Shown here: positions 1-12,800 of the stretch, in pieces
Numbering within the stretch: position 1 is the first letter of the stretch
Layout: every line of letters begins with the position of its first letter
Source of the DNA: Flabesymbios commensalis
Lineage: Eukaryota; Annelida; Polychaeta; Terebellida; Flabelligeridae
Length of the DNA stretch: 64,000 nt
NCBI GenBank assembly: GCA_964017125.1
Contig: OZ024908.1
Location: forward strand, 80,044,919-80,108,918
Direction of reading: 5' to 3'
Made by a program: the position numbers and the translations under genes
Notes under the pieces: model-generated
Seen by the model: only the letters and a program-made list of their open reading frames with translations
Database searches by the model: none
What the model was told of the DNA's origin: nothing

Positions 1-102
1 ATTAATTAATTAATTAATTAATTAATTAATTAATTAATTAATTAATTAATTAATTAATTAATTAATTAATTAATTAATTAATTAATTAATTAATTAATTA
101 AA
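1..102. repeat. (ATTA)n microsatellite
   Basis: Perfect tetranucleotide run from the first base of the window. It continues beyond the left edge, so its true length is unknown. Confidence 0.97.
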
Positions 103-103
103 T

Positions 104-218
104 AATTCATTCATTCATTCATTCATTCATTCATTCATTCATTCATTCATTCATTCACTCATTCATTCATTCATTCATTCATTCATTCATTCATTCATTC
201 ATTCATTCATTCATTCAT
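104..218. repeat. (ATTC)n microsatellite
   Basis: Tetranucleotide run directly abutting the ATTA run, with a single CACTC interruption. One run probably arose from the other by a point change followed by expansion. Confidence 0.97.
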
Positions 219-221
219 ACT

Positions 222-1950
222 TTAAACGTGTCAAAATTATTGAAATAATGATGCAGGTGGCATGTTGGGACAATATGGATCATAAACATGTTATTCAAGA
301 TATAAAATATGAAAAATGTGATCATTTGACAAGGATACATCTAAATCCATAGATTTATAGCAGGCAAGATATTTCACGTTGTTCTGGTTCATTCACACTG
401 GATTTAGGATGTTATTAAAAATAAAACTTTGCTGGTAGTCAGAATATAAATATTGACGCATGTTCTACAGAGGGCAGATGCTAAATAATTATGTCAACAA
501 CCATCATACAAGAATAGATAATATACTCACATACTATTTAAATTTAAAATCACTTAAATATCATTATTATTTTCTGAAAATCGCTAAATCGACTTTAAAA
601 AAATTATTTGATGTATTAGAAGTCAAACTGGTAGCTGCAATCGCTTCCTGGTGTTCAAAAACATAAGTGATCATACATCGCAAAACTGTAAAAATTCAAT
701 TATCGCTATCGATCGCGATAATGTAAAGTAGTTTCCGTCAATTTCACGAAATTGAACAAGAGTTTTGCTTGGGACTTTCCAGGAGTGCAAGTTGGGACCT
801 ATATCTACCATAATAAATCATAAAACCTTTGTTAGCAGTTTGCTCAGATTTCCGTGAATTTAGTGACAGATTAATTACACTATTGAAAAACTTCTGCGTT
901 CCATGATTGTTGATATTGGTGGTTCAGTCGTATAGTAATTTAGAGCTGGTTTCCTCCAATCGAAATTAACAAATTTATCATTCCAAATATGAGCGTACCC
1001 ACATTCGCTTAATGTATACGTCGTGTTCCCCAAGGCAAGCGCACAATATTGTGGAGATACAAATTATATAACAGTTTATAGACACTGCATGACATTTTTA
1101 GCTGATCATTGAGTAGACCTACTAACTTAACCCAGGATGTTATCATTCTTTACTTTACCTCTAGTAAAATGGGATGGCGTCCACTCTCACCATATGCCAT
1201 CATATTAGGAGTACTTTTTTTTCAAACAAAGTATCTTTTTCGACAATTTCAAATGTATTTTTTCAAAAATATCTTATTTTTTGAATCCACACACCTCACT
1301 GCTATACAGCATACTTGGTCCAATAATCGCAAGGCTCTGACACAGAGACCTGCATTTTCAAATACATTATTTCAAATAGGATCTAGATTTCGCCAGCTTG
1401 AAAAGGGTTAGTTTTAATAGGCACTAAAAAAAATCGTCTCATGTTCATGACACCCGAGTTTGTCGGTACACAGGGCGGGCGAGTGACGTTTTTACATAGT
1501 TTGCCGTGTACATAAGATGGAGGTCAGCGTGGCGACACAAGCTGAGCAAACATGTAATGGCGGATACCTCAAGAGGCTCTTCATGTGCACAAAAGTGGCA
1601 GATCGATTTACTAGAATAGAAATAACATACATTCAAGTAACTCCACCCCTTATTTAAAACTGCGGGACGTTCTTAATAACATACTTAGGGTACCTCTATA
1701 TAAGTCGTCAAAATAGGGTTTGCATTCCTATATTTTCAATGTTAACATTCGATTTCGTGTTCAGTATATCCCAGGGATGCAAAAAAACTTAGTTTCGTTG
1801 AGATGTGGGGGGGGGGGCGTGGTAGGCATATGTAGCCCATCGCCTATATATCAAACCTACTTCAGAACGCCTACTAGTGGATCATGTGAGATACTTATGT
1901 ATTATTATATTATGTATTATTATAATGCGTCTATGGACTGATTTTATGTA
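222..1950. other. No gene recognised
   Basis: AT-rich sequence with only short ORFs that lack recognisable motifs. It has a 9-base G run near 1807 and otherwise no structure that I can support. Confidence 0.5.
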
Positions 1951-2032
1951 GTATTCTGCTTTGCAAAGCTAAAACGTAGTAAATCTTTACTTTTAAAGTA
2001 AGCAGATACTGCTTTTTAGCTTTTCATGGCAG
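1951..2032. repeat. P5 hairpin repeat (AGCCAAAAGGCAGTA-type)
   Basis: Diverged copy of a short hairpin seen four times in the window. Its arms read like TACTGCTTTTTAGCT and AGCTAAAACGTAGTA around an AT-rich loop. The best copy is at 50956-51042. Confidence 0.5.
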
Positions 2033-2310
2033 CTTAGGAGGTAATATATGCATACGGCATCGTCAGTGGGGAGGGGGGGGGGGGGGAGGAGTGGCATCCC
2101 CGGCATTAACGGCCAGCACCGGAACGCTTAGTACATCTTGCCATTTGATATATCACGGATCCGACATCTGAACGGGTGGTATAGATAACTAATTCTGTGA
2201 TCGGAAGTTATGTATAGTTATCACATAATTCAGAGATTAGGGATCCGACAGAATATCCGTTTGTCAATTAGGACCCCGCGTGAAGATGAGAGTTCCTTGA
2301 AGCAAAATAT

Positions 2311-2512
2311 TAACCCTTGAAGCGCTATGTTAAATAATTGAAATTTTCACCAACTTAAAGTTGTGTCTCGCTACCGCGATCCACAACTTTAAGTGGGTAA
2401 AAATTACTCATATTTGTTTAATGTGATACCAAACATATTTCAATTTTGATGTTTAAGCACGCAGTTCGTTCCCAATACCTGCGATTTAACGGCTAACTGA
2501 ATGAATTAAAAA
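2311..2512. mobile_element. T2 TTAA-type MITE copy
   Basis: Begins TTAACCCTTGAAGCGC and contains the T2 hairpin, whose AACTTAAAGTTGTG arm is answered by CACAACTTTAAGTGG around GTAGCGA. The distal part shares the GTTCCCAATA and GCGATTTAACGGCTAA blocks of the better copies. Confidence 0.7.
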
Positions 2513-2514
2513 TA

Positions 2515-2702
2515 ACTGTAGACGTCAGTTTCTGGAGTCTAAGTCGTTTCCCGCACTGTAAGAGTAAACATATTTATAATGGCCGTAATGACCCATAACA
2601 TAGGTATTCAAATGAAGCGAGAAGAGCTAACTAAGACATTTATGATCCCCTTTGGTATCCATGGCTTCTACAAAACCATCTCAGTGCTTTAGTGGGTTAA
2701 GT
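2515..2702. mobile_element. T1 TTAA-type MITE copy, decayed
   Basis: Has the GACGTCAG arm, CCCGCACTGTAAGAG, CATAACATAGGTATTCAAATG and a GTATCCATGG block in T1 order. It directly abuts a T2 copy and ends in GGGTTAA. Confidence 0.65.
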
Positions 2703-2714
2703 GTTAATATCGCC

Positions 2715-2834
2715 CTGGGCCCGTATTCTCGTACAAGTTACGATATATCGTAGGCTTCTGATTGGTCGAGATGGCCATCTCGACCAATCAGATGCCTACG
2801 ATATATCGTAACTTGTACGAGAATACGGGCCCAG
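2715..2834. mobile_element. P6 near-perfect palindromic element
   Basis: 120-base palindrome opening CTGGGCCCGTATTCTCG and closing with its reverse complement, with GAGATGGCCATCTC at the centre. Partial copies are at 56491-56546 and 63303-63405, so it is a dispersed foldback family with no coding capacity. Confidence 0.85.
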
Positions 2835-3144
2835 TAAGGCGAGCTACCCTACGATCCCCGTATCGTCCCAAGAGGCATCGAAATATAATATATAGAGAGG
2901 AAGATGTAAACAGGATGAGGCTAAATAAGAGAGAGTGATTGGAAAATTATGTAGCGCTTCCGACATCAGAATATGCTGGGCATAGCAATACAAAATGAAA
3001 TTCAACTTCATTTATGACATCAAAACTACATACCACCCTCGAAACAATCCGGTACATTCACGTACTGGACCAACAATGACAAGTGAGCCATTTGTTTCCA
3101 CATATAATCTATGACTAGGCCTCTGGATTAGACCTATGGGTACG

Positions 3145-4884
3145 TTATAGCATATTGTGAAAAAGTGAGTTACAATGATCTAACCTACTACTGACGAGTG
3201 CCACTGCAATTTGCTTGGCAAGATCTGAGGACAGACTTTTTCGAATTCGACGCAGGTCACGGATATGATAGAAGCATATCCTATATGTTTGGGATGTGTG
3301 TTTTCGGAAATCCAGGCTACTGTCGAATAGTACACCAAGATTGTTAGCTGATGTAGATGGATTTGTTTCTTGACCTAGAATTAAGCATGGGAAATTATTC
3401 AAGAATTTTTCTCGCTGAAGTTTGGTCCCAATAAGAAGAAATTCTGTCTTGCTAGGATTAAGCTTCAGCTTGGATCCTGTAATCCAGGCCGACATACCCA
3501 TTAGACAATGTTGCAACTTCTCAAGAGATTCCTTAGCGTTTGAAACTGATAGAGACATGTAAATTTGAGTATCATCGGCATAAAGATGGTGGTTTATGTC
3601 AAAACTAGAGATAATAGCGCTCAGTGGTGTAGTGTATAAAGTGAAAAGCACTGGTCCTAGCACAGAGCCCTGTGGAGCTCCATATGAGAGTGTGACTTTA
3701 TCTGAAAAAGTGTCTTCAATTTTTACAGACCGGAGCCTATTTTGCAAATAAGAAGAAAACCAAATTTTAGCCTGGCCAGATATTCCATACCAATCAGAAA
3801 GTCTATCTGTTAATGTAGCATGGTCAATGGTGTTGAAAGCGGCCGACAAGTCAAGCAAGGTTAGAGCCGTAACTTCACCTTTGTCCATACTAATAATGAT
3901 ATCGTTATGTACTTTCAGTAGAGCCGATTCTGTAGAATGATGTTTCCTGTAGGCCGATTGTAATGGATTACATAGATGGTTATTTTTTATATGAGCTTGC
4001 AGCCTATTGGCTACTATCTTTTCTAAGATTTTGGAAATGAAACTTAAGTTGGATACAGGCCTGTAATTTTTCAGCTCGTTTTTAGGAAGAGATGTTTTTT
4101 TCAGTAGTGGTCTTACATGAGCTTCTTTGAAATTTTAAGGAAATGTACTAGTTTCCATTGAAATGTTAATTATGTCAGTGATGGGATTTATTAATATGTC
4201 AAGACAATTTTTCAACACACTTGTAGGAATGGGATCCAGATCACATGATTTTGACGATGAGCTCAAAATAAGTTTTTTAATTTCATCTTCTGACGCACGT
4301 TCAAAAACGTTCATTTTGGATCTAATTTCTGGCTTTTTTTCTGGCTTTTGCACTTGTGGAATATTCTGTACTTTATCTGGGAATTTGGAACGGATAGTTT
4401 CCATTTTATCCACAAAATACCTGGAGAAATGATCACAAAGTGATTTTACTGATGTGAATTCTGGCAGAGCAGGAGGTGGAATTCTATGCAGAATGTTATT
4501 TATTGAATTACAAAGGCGACGGGAATTGTCCGAATTTTCTGCAATAACATCAGCTAAATATTTCGATTTAGCTTTTGTCATCATTCCATTACACAGTTGG
4601 CATTGCTGTTTGTAGCGAGAGCGATCTAGATGTGTGCGAGATCTGCGCCATGTTCGTTCGAGATTGTGGCGAAGGGTTTTAGCCTTCATTATTTCCGGAG
4701 TCATCCATGGAGTTGGTGGTTTTTTGGGCAGAGTCTGTGTACTTACAGGAGCGTGCTTTAAGCCACTATGTTTTTTTCTCTGTCTTAGATGAGCGCGCAT
4801 ATTAGACTTAGGCAGCGCATTACCAAAAAAACATTTTTTTTGCCCAGCGCGCGCATTTGATTGTTGCCGATTTAAAAAAAACAC
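3145..4884 (-). mobile_element. CR1/L2-like LINE fragment, reverse transcriptase
   Basis: A non-LTR retrotransposon piece covering the linker and most of the reverse transcriptase. Visible motifs, in order from the 5' end, are the PWMTPEI linker, SCDLDPIPTSVLKNC, NYRPVSNLSFISKILEK, TLLDLSAAFNTIDH, GAPQGSVLGPVLFTLYTTPL, the catalytic LYADDTQIY and KLKLNPSKTEFLLIG. The frame is continuous except for one in-frame TAA at about 4132-4134. The upstream endonuclease is missing, and similarity also stops inside the thumb region just after HCNSLFHNML, so both ends are lost. This pattern is known for the CR1, L2 and related clades. I cannot tell which clade without a tree. No intact copy lies in the window. 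Confidence 0.85.
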
Positions 4885-5486
4885 AGTTAATTTTGTGAGA
4901 TAAAAAAACTAACAACCAAAAAAAAAATATTTAAAAAAAACAACAAAATTCCAGTGATATTCTTCTTTGCTTGCCTTTTTAGTCGCCCTCAGTAACGTTT
5001 TTCAAATATATTTTTTTTATTTCGTCGCCCTCATTTACTTTTCTAGAAATTTGTCCAATGTTTTTTTTATTTCGTTTTCATCTCATTTTCTTAAATGCTT
5101 TTTTCCCGCCTCCCTCATTAGATTTTGGATTTTTTCTGATCTAAATCATATACATTAAACATAGTGGCCTTAAGGCTATATATATTTATTTTTTTATATT
5201 TATATTTTATTTTTGGGCTCCTTGCAAACTGTCATGAAATATTTTTCTGTGAATATTCAGATAATGGTAATATAATCACGCGGGATGGTTTCTGTTACTG
5301 TGATGTAGATCAAGAACATCCGAGAGAGTGGGCTACGCTTCCACAGCAGGTAGATCCATATGGTATATTATGGGCTCCAAGCACTTCCACAGCATGTTTC
5401 GTGACAATTTAAGGGTGGATTTGTCGTTCATTTTGAAAATACGGTGCAACTCTTGTCGGTGCACATACCTCGAATATACCCTTATC
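4885..5486. other. AT-rich spacer, no gene recognised
   Basis: Homopolymer-rich sequence with long A and T runs next to the LINE. Short ORFs here have no recognisable domain. Confidence 0.5.
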
Positions 5487-5606
5487 AATAACAACACCCC
5501 ACACAGTGACCAAAAGGTGAACTATTTAGTTGTGACTCCTGTTACACCATGAGCAAAAACAACACGCCACACAGTGACCAAAGCTGAACTATTTAGTTGA
5601 GACTTT
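5487..5606. repeat. Imperfect 69-base direct duplication
   Basis: Two copies of a block running from AACAACACC through CACACAGTGACCAAA to GAACTATTTAGTTG lie side by side with a few differences. Confidence 0.8.
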
Positions 5607-5702
5607 CCGTTTACGCGCAAAATCGTGCAAAGAGTGTATAGGAGCTCGGAAAAACATCTAGCAGGGTCATAGGTATGTACGAAAAAGTCGACACAAAAAA
5701 CT

Positions 5703-5885
5703 TTAATCCTTACAGCACAGGGATCGACTTTAGTCGTCAGAACCTGACGTCTGTAGAGTCTAAAGTCGATCCCGGCACTGTAAGAGTAAAATCATTATTA
5801 TTCACCGTAGACCCATAGGTATTCGAATGAAGCGGAAAGAGCTAACTGAGACATTAATGATGATTTCAAATTAAAATTGAAAGTA
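5703..5885. mobile_element. T1 TTAA-type MITE copy
   Basis: Palindrome variant in which TTTAGTCGTCAGAAC replaces the usual TTATACGTCAGAATC. It is followed by GTATTCGAATGAAGCGG and GATGATTTCAAATT and is truncated at the distal end. Confidence 0.75.
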
Positions 5886-6310
5886 TACGAGCTCCAGTCA
5901 GTACTCAGATAAATATCCCGAGGTATCACCCTATACATTAAATGTGTAAAAACAGCTTCTACAGCATGATTCCCTGCGAGAGATTTTTTAAAATGTGTAA
6001 TGTTATACTTGAACGTTTTCAGTCGATATGCCAAGTGATTTAATTTCATTTCAAAAGGAACCGACTAAAAACGTTCAGGTATTACAAATAAGATGGCTAC
6101 ACTGACGAATGAGTGGGTCCGAGATATTCGATTAAATTGCTTTTAGAAAGGATATTACATCGTCGTTTAGCCGCTAAGACTTCGCAAATATTGTTCTTTT
6201 AATGACGCTGGTCCTAATGGTATATGTTATATATAAGTGATTATGTTTTAGTCAAATTAGTGTCCACACCTCCTAATTGGTTAATAAACAAAACTGCCGC
6301 GCTGCCTAGA

Positions 6311-6400
6311 GCAATAACATAGGTATTCAAATGGAGCAGAAAGACATATATGATGCTTTCAAATTGAATAAACCGTTTGATCTCCCTGGCTCACATAATT
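6311..6400. mobile_element. T1 fragment
   Basis: Only the internal block from ATAACATAGGTATTCAAATG to the TGATCTCCCTGG portion survives. Confidence 0.6.
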
Positions 6401-6418
6401 TTCTATGGCTTTTTAGGG

Positions 6419-6424
6419 TTTATT
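6419..6424 (-). promoter_or_regulatory. Candidate poly(A) signal for the SLC16-like gene
   Basis: AATAAA on the minus strand, about 245 bases past the stop codon at 6667-6669. It is the first such hexamer noticed downstream, but position is the only support. Confidence 0.3.
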
Positions 6425-6500
6425 GTAGACCGAAAATCATGCGGGTGACGTCACCTGTGTTTACATATCTATACAGACATCATCACATCGCACCCCTCAC

Positions 6501-6583
6501 AGCAACCATCAGACGTTGGCTCAACGTTGGTTTACTGTTGGGCCAACGTCGTAGATGGTGGGCCAATGTCTCAATTTTGCTGG
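6501..6583. mobile_element. P3 fragment
   Basis: Contains the GACGTTGGCTCAACGTTGG arm and GTTGGGCCAACGTCGTAGA centre of the P3 family, with decayed termini. It lies just downstream of the SLC16-like stop codon. Confidence 0.65.
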
Positions 6584-6666
6584 TATTGTACCTCCGGCCC
6601 TGTGATAACACATGGAGAAAGAGCCGAAATGAACATTATATTGATTAATTATGTATCATATCCTTA

Positions 6667-6809
6667 TCAATGTATGTCAGTGACATCTTTCATTGGTTTC
6701 GATCGAAAAGTTAATGCAGCCAACAGAAAAAATATTCCTCCTATGACTTGTATTACTCCATTTGTTAGGAATGCTATGTCATAGTTGCCCGTCGTGTCGT
6801 ACAGCCAGC
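6667..6809 (-). CDS. SLC16-like gene, terminal coding exon 5
   Basis: Begins GWLYDTTGNYDIAF, the SLC16 TM11-TM12 junction (G-W-L-x-D-x-T-G-x-Y). It ends after TM12 with a short tail RSKPMKDVTDIH and TGA. The acceptor is TTTTACAG. The C-terminal tail is much shorter than in vertebrate MCT1. Confidence 0.88.
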
Positions 6810-9800
6810 CTGTAAAAAATGAAAGGTATTCACAAAATTATTTTCAGTGTGATATGACACACAGATGCTAACCAGTCGTCATTTACCACGTGTACCAGAC
6901 TTCATAGAGTCAACCCTTCACCAGTAAAGTCATCTCATTGGAATTTTCACCCACTTGAATTGTGACCAAGCACTTGCATGTCTTGATGTCTAAACACACA
7001 TTTCTTACCCCAATAACAGTGCTAATAAAAGGGAATAAAACGACTTTAGTTCTGATTACCGGTGAGACGGTTAATCCTCGTCCTGCTAGGCCCGTATGCG
7101 TTTTCCCGGAAGTTACAAATGTAACAAAATGTGAGATTTTAATGATTAATACTCAATGATACATGTTCAGTTAAGCCATAGAGCAATGAGCTTTTCAATA
7201 AAAAAAATGTGATTTGAATTTTAAATAACTGAAAATGTATGTGCTTTGTGAAATTTAGGTTCTAACATATATATCAGTGTTTCAAGTTAGAAATGAAATG
7301 AAATGAATCGGGCTTTAGGCCACCTTTGTGCACATATAGGCTAAACTGGGCCAGGAGAACCTCCTGAGGATGGTGAGATGATTGAGATGACACTGTCCTC
7401 CAGACACAGGATTCGAAATTCGAGCCCTGGCGGTCTGAGGCCGAGCACGCTACCTCTCGGTCACGGAGGCTCCCCGCAATACTGACTTTCACACGTGGAT
7501 GGGGAAGAAATATTTTTGTTTCTTTCAAACCGCCGAGTCCGGGAACCGAACTCCGAACTCTGGCGTGAAAGGCAGCGGTGCTAACCACTACCCTAGGGCC
7601 CCCGCCCTTCAAGTTAGAAGACAACTGGTTTTTAATAACTGGTTATACATGTGTTAACCCTAAAGTCGACTCCCGCACTGTAAGAGTCAAAATATTTCTA
7701 ATGAACGTGCACCCATAACATAGATAATCAAATGAATCAGAAAGAGTTTCCTAAGACATTTTTGATGATTTCAAATTGAGCAAAACCCTTTGGTCTCCAT
7801 GGTTTATACAAAATAATTCAGCGTTGTAAGAGTTGATAAAAACACAGAATTTCCACTGTAATCGACATCAGTTCTCCAGGGGTTAACCCTTCAACCCTCA
7901 CTACCGTGAAATATGTGTGTGTAAACCATGGGTACCAGAGTTTTTTTTTAATTTGATACCACCATAAATGCCTTCGTTAACTCTCTCAGCTTAATTTGAA
8001 TACTTATCTACTCTTGTTATGGATCGACGGCCATTATATATATTTAAATTCTTTCAGTGTTGGGATTGTCTTTATACCTCAGAATCCGACGTCTACAGAC
8101 ATCAGATTCTGACGTATAATAGACGATCCCCGCACTGAAAGGGTTAATCAAATAATTCAAATTGGGAATCGTCTTTTTTTTCGTAAATATAAATATTTTT
8201 TCGTTATACAATGGTTATTAATAATAGCTACATTGCGATTTACATTTACACATTCATTGCTTACTGATTAATAGACTCATTTCTTTTAAAAATATCAGTC
8301 ACACATACATGTAGAAGACGCACGGTACAAGGATTGAAATGAAAGACGTGCCTCGTTACAGTCCTGGGAGTGATTCGGACAACTAAGTTAAATCAAGAGT
8401 TTGCTGCATCTTTTCAGAATCAGCCCCAGAACTATTATACCACAATTATCTAATAAATTTTCAGTACGGCCGTGCGTCTCATAATCTTGCTAGTCACAAG
8501 CAGACAAAATCGTGCTAATTCTCTGTAAAAAGTGCTTAAAATATTCTTCTGACACGGCGCAGTTAACATGCAAATGTGAACTTTTTTAAAGAGAGTTTAA
8601 GTTTGCACTGTGTAATAAACATAAACGATGGTTCATATAATACCTGCGAATGGAGAAGCACTCGCCGCTGCAATAGCTGCAAATGATTGCGTCCAGCCTT
8701 GGGCAATTGCAGCTTGCTCTCGTCCAACAAAATCAATCATCACGATAGCAGTTAGTGTTGTCATAGCACCTGGAAGATAGATAATATTTCAATTATCTTG
8801 TAAAACGGCTGATTGATAATTATTAAATTCTATAACTTCTAATGCGTCTAAATCCACAGCAGATCTGGTTTTAGAGGCGCTAGTTCGTAACTCTTTAACC
8901 GCTAAGCACGACTGTCCTGCCCTGCAGAGTCAAAATGCAGTATATGCCCACTTTACTCGTGAGCTGATACTACATTTCGGCTTTGCAGAGCAGTACAGTC
9001 ATTTGTAATACGTTTTTAAACTAAATATTTCAAAATGATTGATCTCAAATTAAACAGATATTTGTCATTTTCGGCCACTTGACGTCGACAATTATCATTG
9101 GGAGCGAAATAAGTGTTTTAACATCAGAATTTGTAAATGTTTGATCCCAAATTACACAAATATCAGTAATTTTCGCCCACTTGAAGTTGTAGATCGCGGT
9201 AGCGAGACACAACTTCACGTGGGAGAAAAAATAAATGAGATAACTAATATGTAGCATTTCTAAATATGTTGAATATTATAACTATAACCTAATGTGGCGC
9301 CGTAAGCTGCAGACATTAGGTAGCTTGCTGTTAGGTCGTGTGAAGTGAGGGTTGTGAGAGTCATAATGATCCCCCCTATGATGGTGGATAAGGACAGCAG
9401 TAGGCCCCTGTTAATCCATGGCAGATCCACCACAACACAGGTGATCAAACGTGTGAGCGCGGAGGCCCCGGCAAGGGCCGTCAGCAGAAGAGCCGCGTTC
9501 ATGCTGTCCATACCCTGAACTAAAGCTCTGCTTGGAGTCTGTTTCATCATGATGTATAATCCAAAGCAGGATAGAACAACGCCAGATAAATAGAAAATAA
9601 ACGTCCGTGATTTAATGACATCCATGTTCCCCTTCTTCTTGGTGTCTTCGGTTTTTTTCTTAGCTGGTGGCACGCATGGTACCGTACATATACCGTCTAC
9701 TTGTGTGACGTCCGGTACGATGCTTACCGGAACCACAACATCTGGACTGCATATTACTTCATCATTATTTTCTGTGTACAAAGCACCAAAAACGACCGCT

Positions 9801-12800
9801 TGCGCAGCGAAGCACGCATTTATCACCATTGCTCCACGCCAACCTATCTTGTTGACAATGCTGCGAAAGATGGGGGTATATGACAAGGTGCCTAAGCTTT
9901 TACCAAGAATAGGGACACCGGTGGCAAAGCCTCGCTTCTTGTCAAAGTGTTGTTGAATCACCACAAACGATGACAGCATGAGTCCACCCAAACCAATACC
10001 TGTAATGTAGAGCATAGCTAGGGGATTATTCAATCACAATCATGATTTTGGTTTGAAGTATTATATGCTTACTAATTAGCTGTTTGGAGTAGACTTTATG
10101 ATATACTACAACCATCATGATTATGTATATCGCACACATTGATCAGTAACAAATAGTACACATCATATAAACATACATATAAAGTATAATTATATGTTGA
10201 GTACAGGCTACCATTATATACCATTATATATGCCATAATATAAAGACAAATGTACTTTCTGACATGGAATAATGTCATCTGTGCAAAGGCCTTATTTGTC
10301 GACATTTTTTTCTATGAATAAACATATATACTCACAAATTATTTATGGATTCAATATTACATCTGATAACGTTAGGGATAGATGGCTTGTAAAAAAAAAA
10401 CGAAAATAAGCTTATGTTGTAAGCAGCATGAGAAAAGCATGAGAAAAGTAATAACAATAAATTCGTTACATGAATTTGTTTGGTCTGCTACTCTAGCTGA
10501 CTGATTTCAGTGAATGAAACATTGATATTTTGTGTTGTGTTTTTATGGATGTACTCCAGGGGTGCATATTACAAAGAATCCTAACTTTGATCCTATCTTA
10601 ACTTTCTCTTATTTCCATTACAAAAGTTAGAATTCATCCTAACTTTTGTAATGGAAAAAAGAGAAAGTTGAGATAGGATCAAAGTTAGGATTTTTTGTAA
10701 TATGCATCCCAGGACAGCAGAATTATCTACCATAAAGTTGTGGGTGTTATTCTGCTCGTATATGACATAAAACAACATCATCTATAATGGTGGATGACTC
10801 TACCCGAGGTAAAGCTCGCTAAATCCATGTAAAATCATCCACCACTTAATAATTATTATCAATTCAGTCAGCCAGAAAATTATCCATACTAAATTGTGAT
10901 ATTACCATGGTCACACGAAACGCATTTATTGAGGTTATTATAACAAGTTTATTCCCTAACATTATGATATATATATATTAAATATTAGTAAAGGATTACA
11001 TACAAACAAACAGACCTGTGAATATATATTTTTTATTATTTTGAAATTACATGGTTATCATGATGATTAAGGATTATTATGGATTATGGATTATTAATGA
11101 GTTATAATGCTTACCCCAAAGACGAAAAGGCGAGATAAACTTTGAATACCTTGATTTGAAACCTTGATTGGATAATTTGATTACATACTTTGTTTTTCGA
11201 AAAATAGGTGAGATCACAGCACAGCCAAGAAAATGAATCTAACGAGTGGGAAATGTGTCAGTAAAACGGTTCACAATATTAAATATTATACCTTTTAACC
11301 GGATTAGGTAATTAGGGTGATACTACAAAAATCATCATTCATATCGCGTGAACTGATCAGTATCAATCAGGACATATCGATGTTTCAGAAATATATTGAA
11401 ATTAATATGTTTAGTTTAATCTCACCGACCTGATAAGATACCATTGGTAAAATAAATGACATAAATGTTGGGGGCAAAACTTGTCGCCAGAGCTGAAGCT
11501 GATAGTAGAACACCGGACACCATCGTAACAGCTCTGCAGCCAAAACGTTTGACTGCATTCCCAAATCCGAGACCTATAAAGATATATATTGTTTTCTTTA
11601 CCCTTTGTCGTCTTGTTAGCAGCATGTTAGCTTATCTAGCATATGTGAGTCAGCCATTCGACCAGTTTTGTTCTAGCTCTGTTTACATAAATAATGAGTC
11701 GATCTTAATAATGGAAAGAATAAAAGCAATTTTCTAAAAGCAGGTGTACGTAAATTCTGCAAGAACTGTCCTATTTTGAAAGCACCCAACATTAGCAAAA
11801 TAGCGTGCAATATAGATAGAAATACATGATCTGATTAATGCTGTCTTATTTTTATGTTAGTTGATTAAAACAATGTTTTTGGTGAAATGATCGGAAGATA
11901 AAGAAGATAGAAATACGTAAGAAGGGTCAAAATAATCAGGATTAAATGTGCAATTCTGTGAAACGCAGTGACGTCACTCGGTGAAAACAAGGTTATATAA
12001 CACCCCTCCCCCATACTTCATTCTGTGAAACGCAGTGACGTAACTCGGTGAAAACAAGGTTATATAAGAACCCTCCCCATACTTCATTGTATTAGCCAGC
12101 TCGGTGATAACAAAGGAGGTCGAGGTCATTGAGTTTCACAGAATACTGTGTACGTACGTATTATGTTGATATCAAAGGTTTACTTTGCATAAATTAATGA
12201 TGGCCGCCATCTGATTTTCTCATTATCACGTTATACCTGATAACTTTGGAACAGATGAAGATATAAACACATATGAAGTGTCAAAATACATCACAATTGA
12301 TGAATTTGAAATACTGTGAATTTACTCGTATTATGATACAGAAACATAATTTGCATGAATTCAAGATGGCCGCCATCTTATTTGTAGATTATCATATTAA
12401 GCCATATGCCTCATAATTTTGAAACAAATGAAGTTCAGCAGGTATGACAAGTCAAAATGCACCATAATTATATTTGCAATACTGTGCAATTTTGTACATG
12501 ATGATAACAAAAGCTTTATATAAATAAAATAAATTAAATATAGTAAGTGTGTAAAATAACTTTTTAACGTCACTTGTCGGTCAGTATGACCATTTAGGTG
12601 ACAATTCATAATAGAAAATCTCCTATTTTGTACAATAAAGGTGGTAATGTGGAAAGACTATTACTAATAACAACATGTTCGCAATAAAATATTCAGATTA
12701 AAAAGTTTGATGATTATATGATGGTGCCCCTAGCACCTATATGTAGCGAGTTTGATGACATGTTGCACCACAGCACACTATAATGAGTATAAAAAAGAAG

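Noticed and set aside
5164-5552. Plus-strand ORFs of 74-82 codons
   Set aside because: Low-complexity AT-rich start and a repeat-derived remainder. No domain.
7430-7612. tRNA genes on the minus strand
   Set aside because: Box A and B are present, but stems and acceptor ends do not pair as in a functional tRNA, and the modules are shared by dispersed SINE copies.
9615-9956. Plus-strand ORF of 113 codons
   Set aside because: It is the antisense shadow of exon 3 of the SLC16-like gene.
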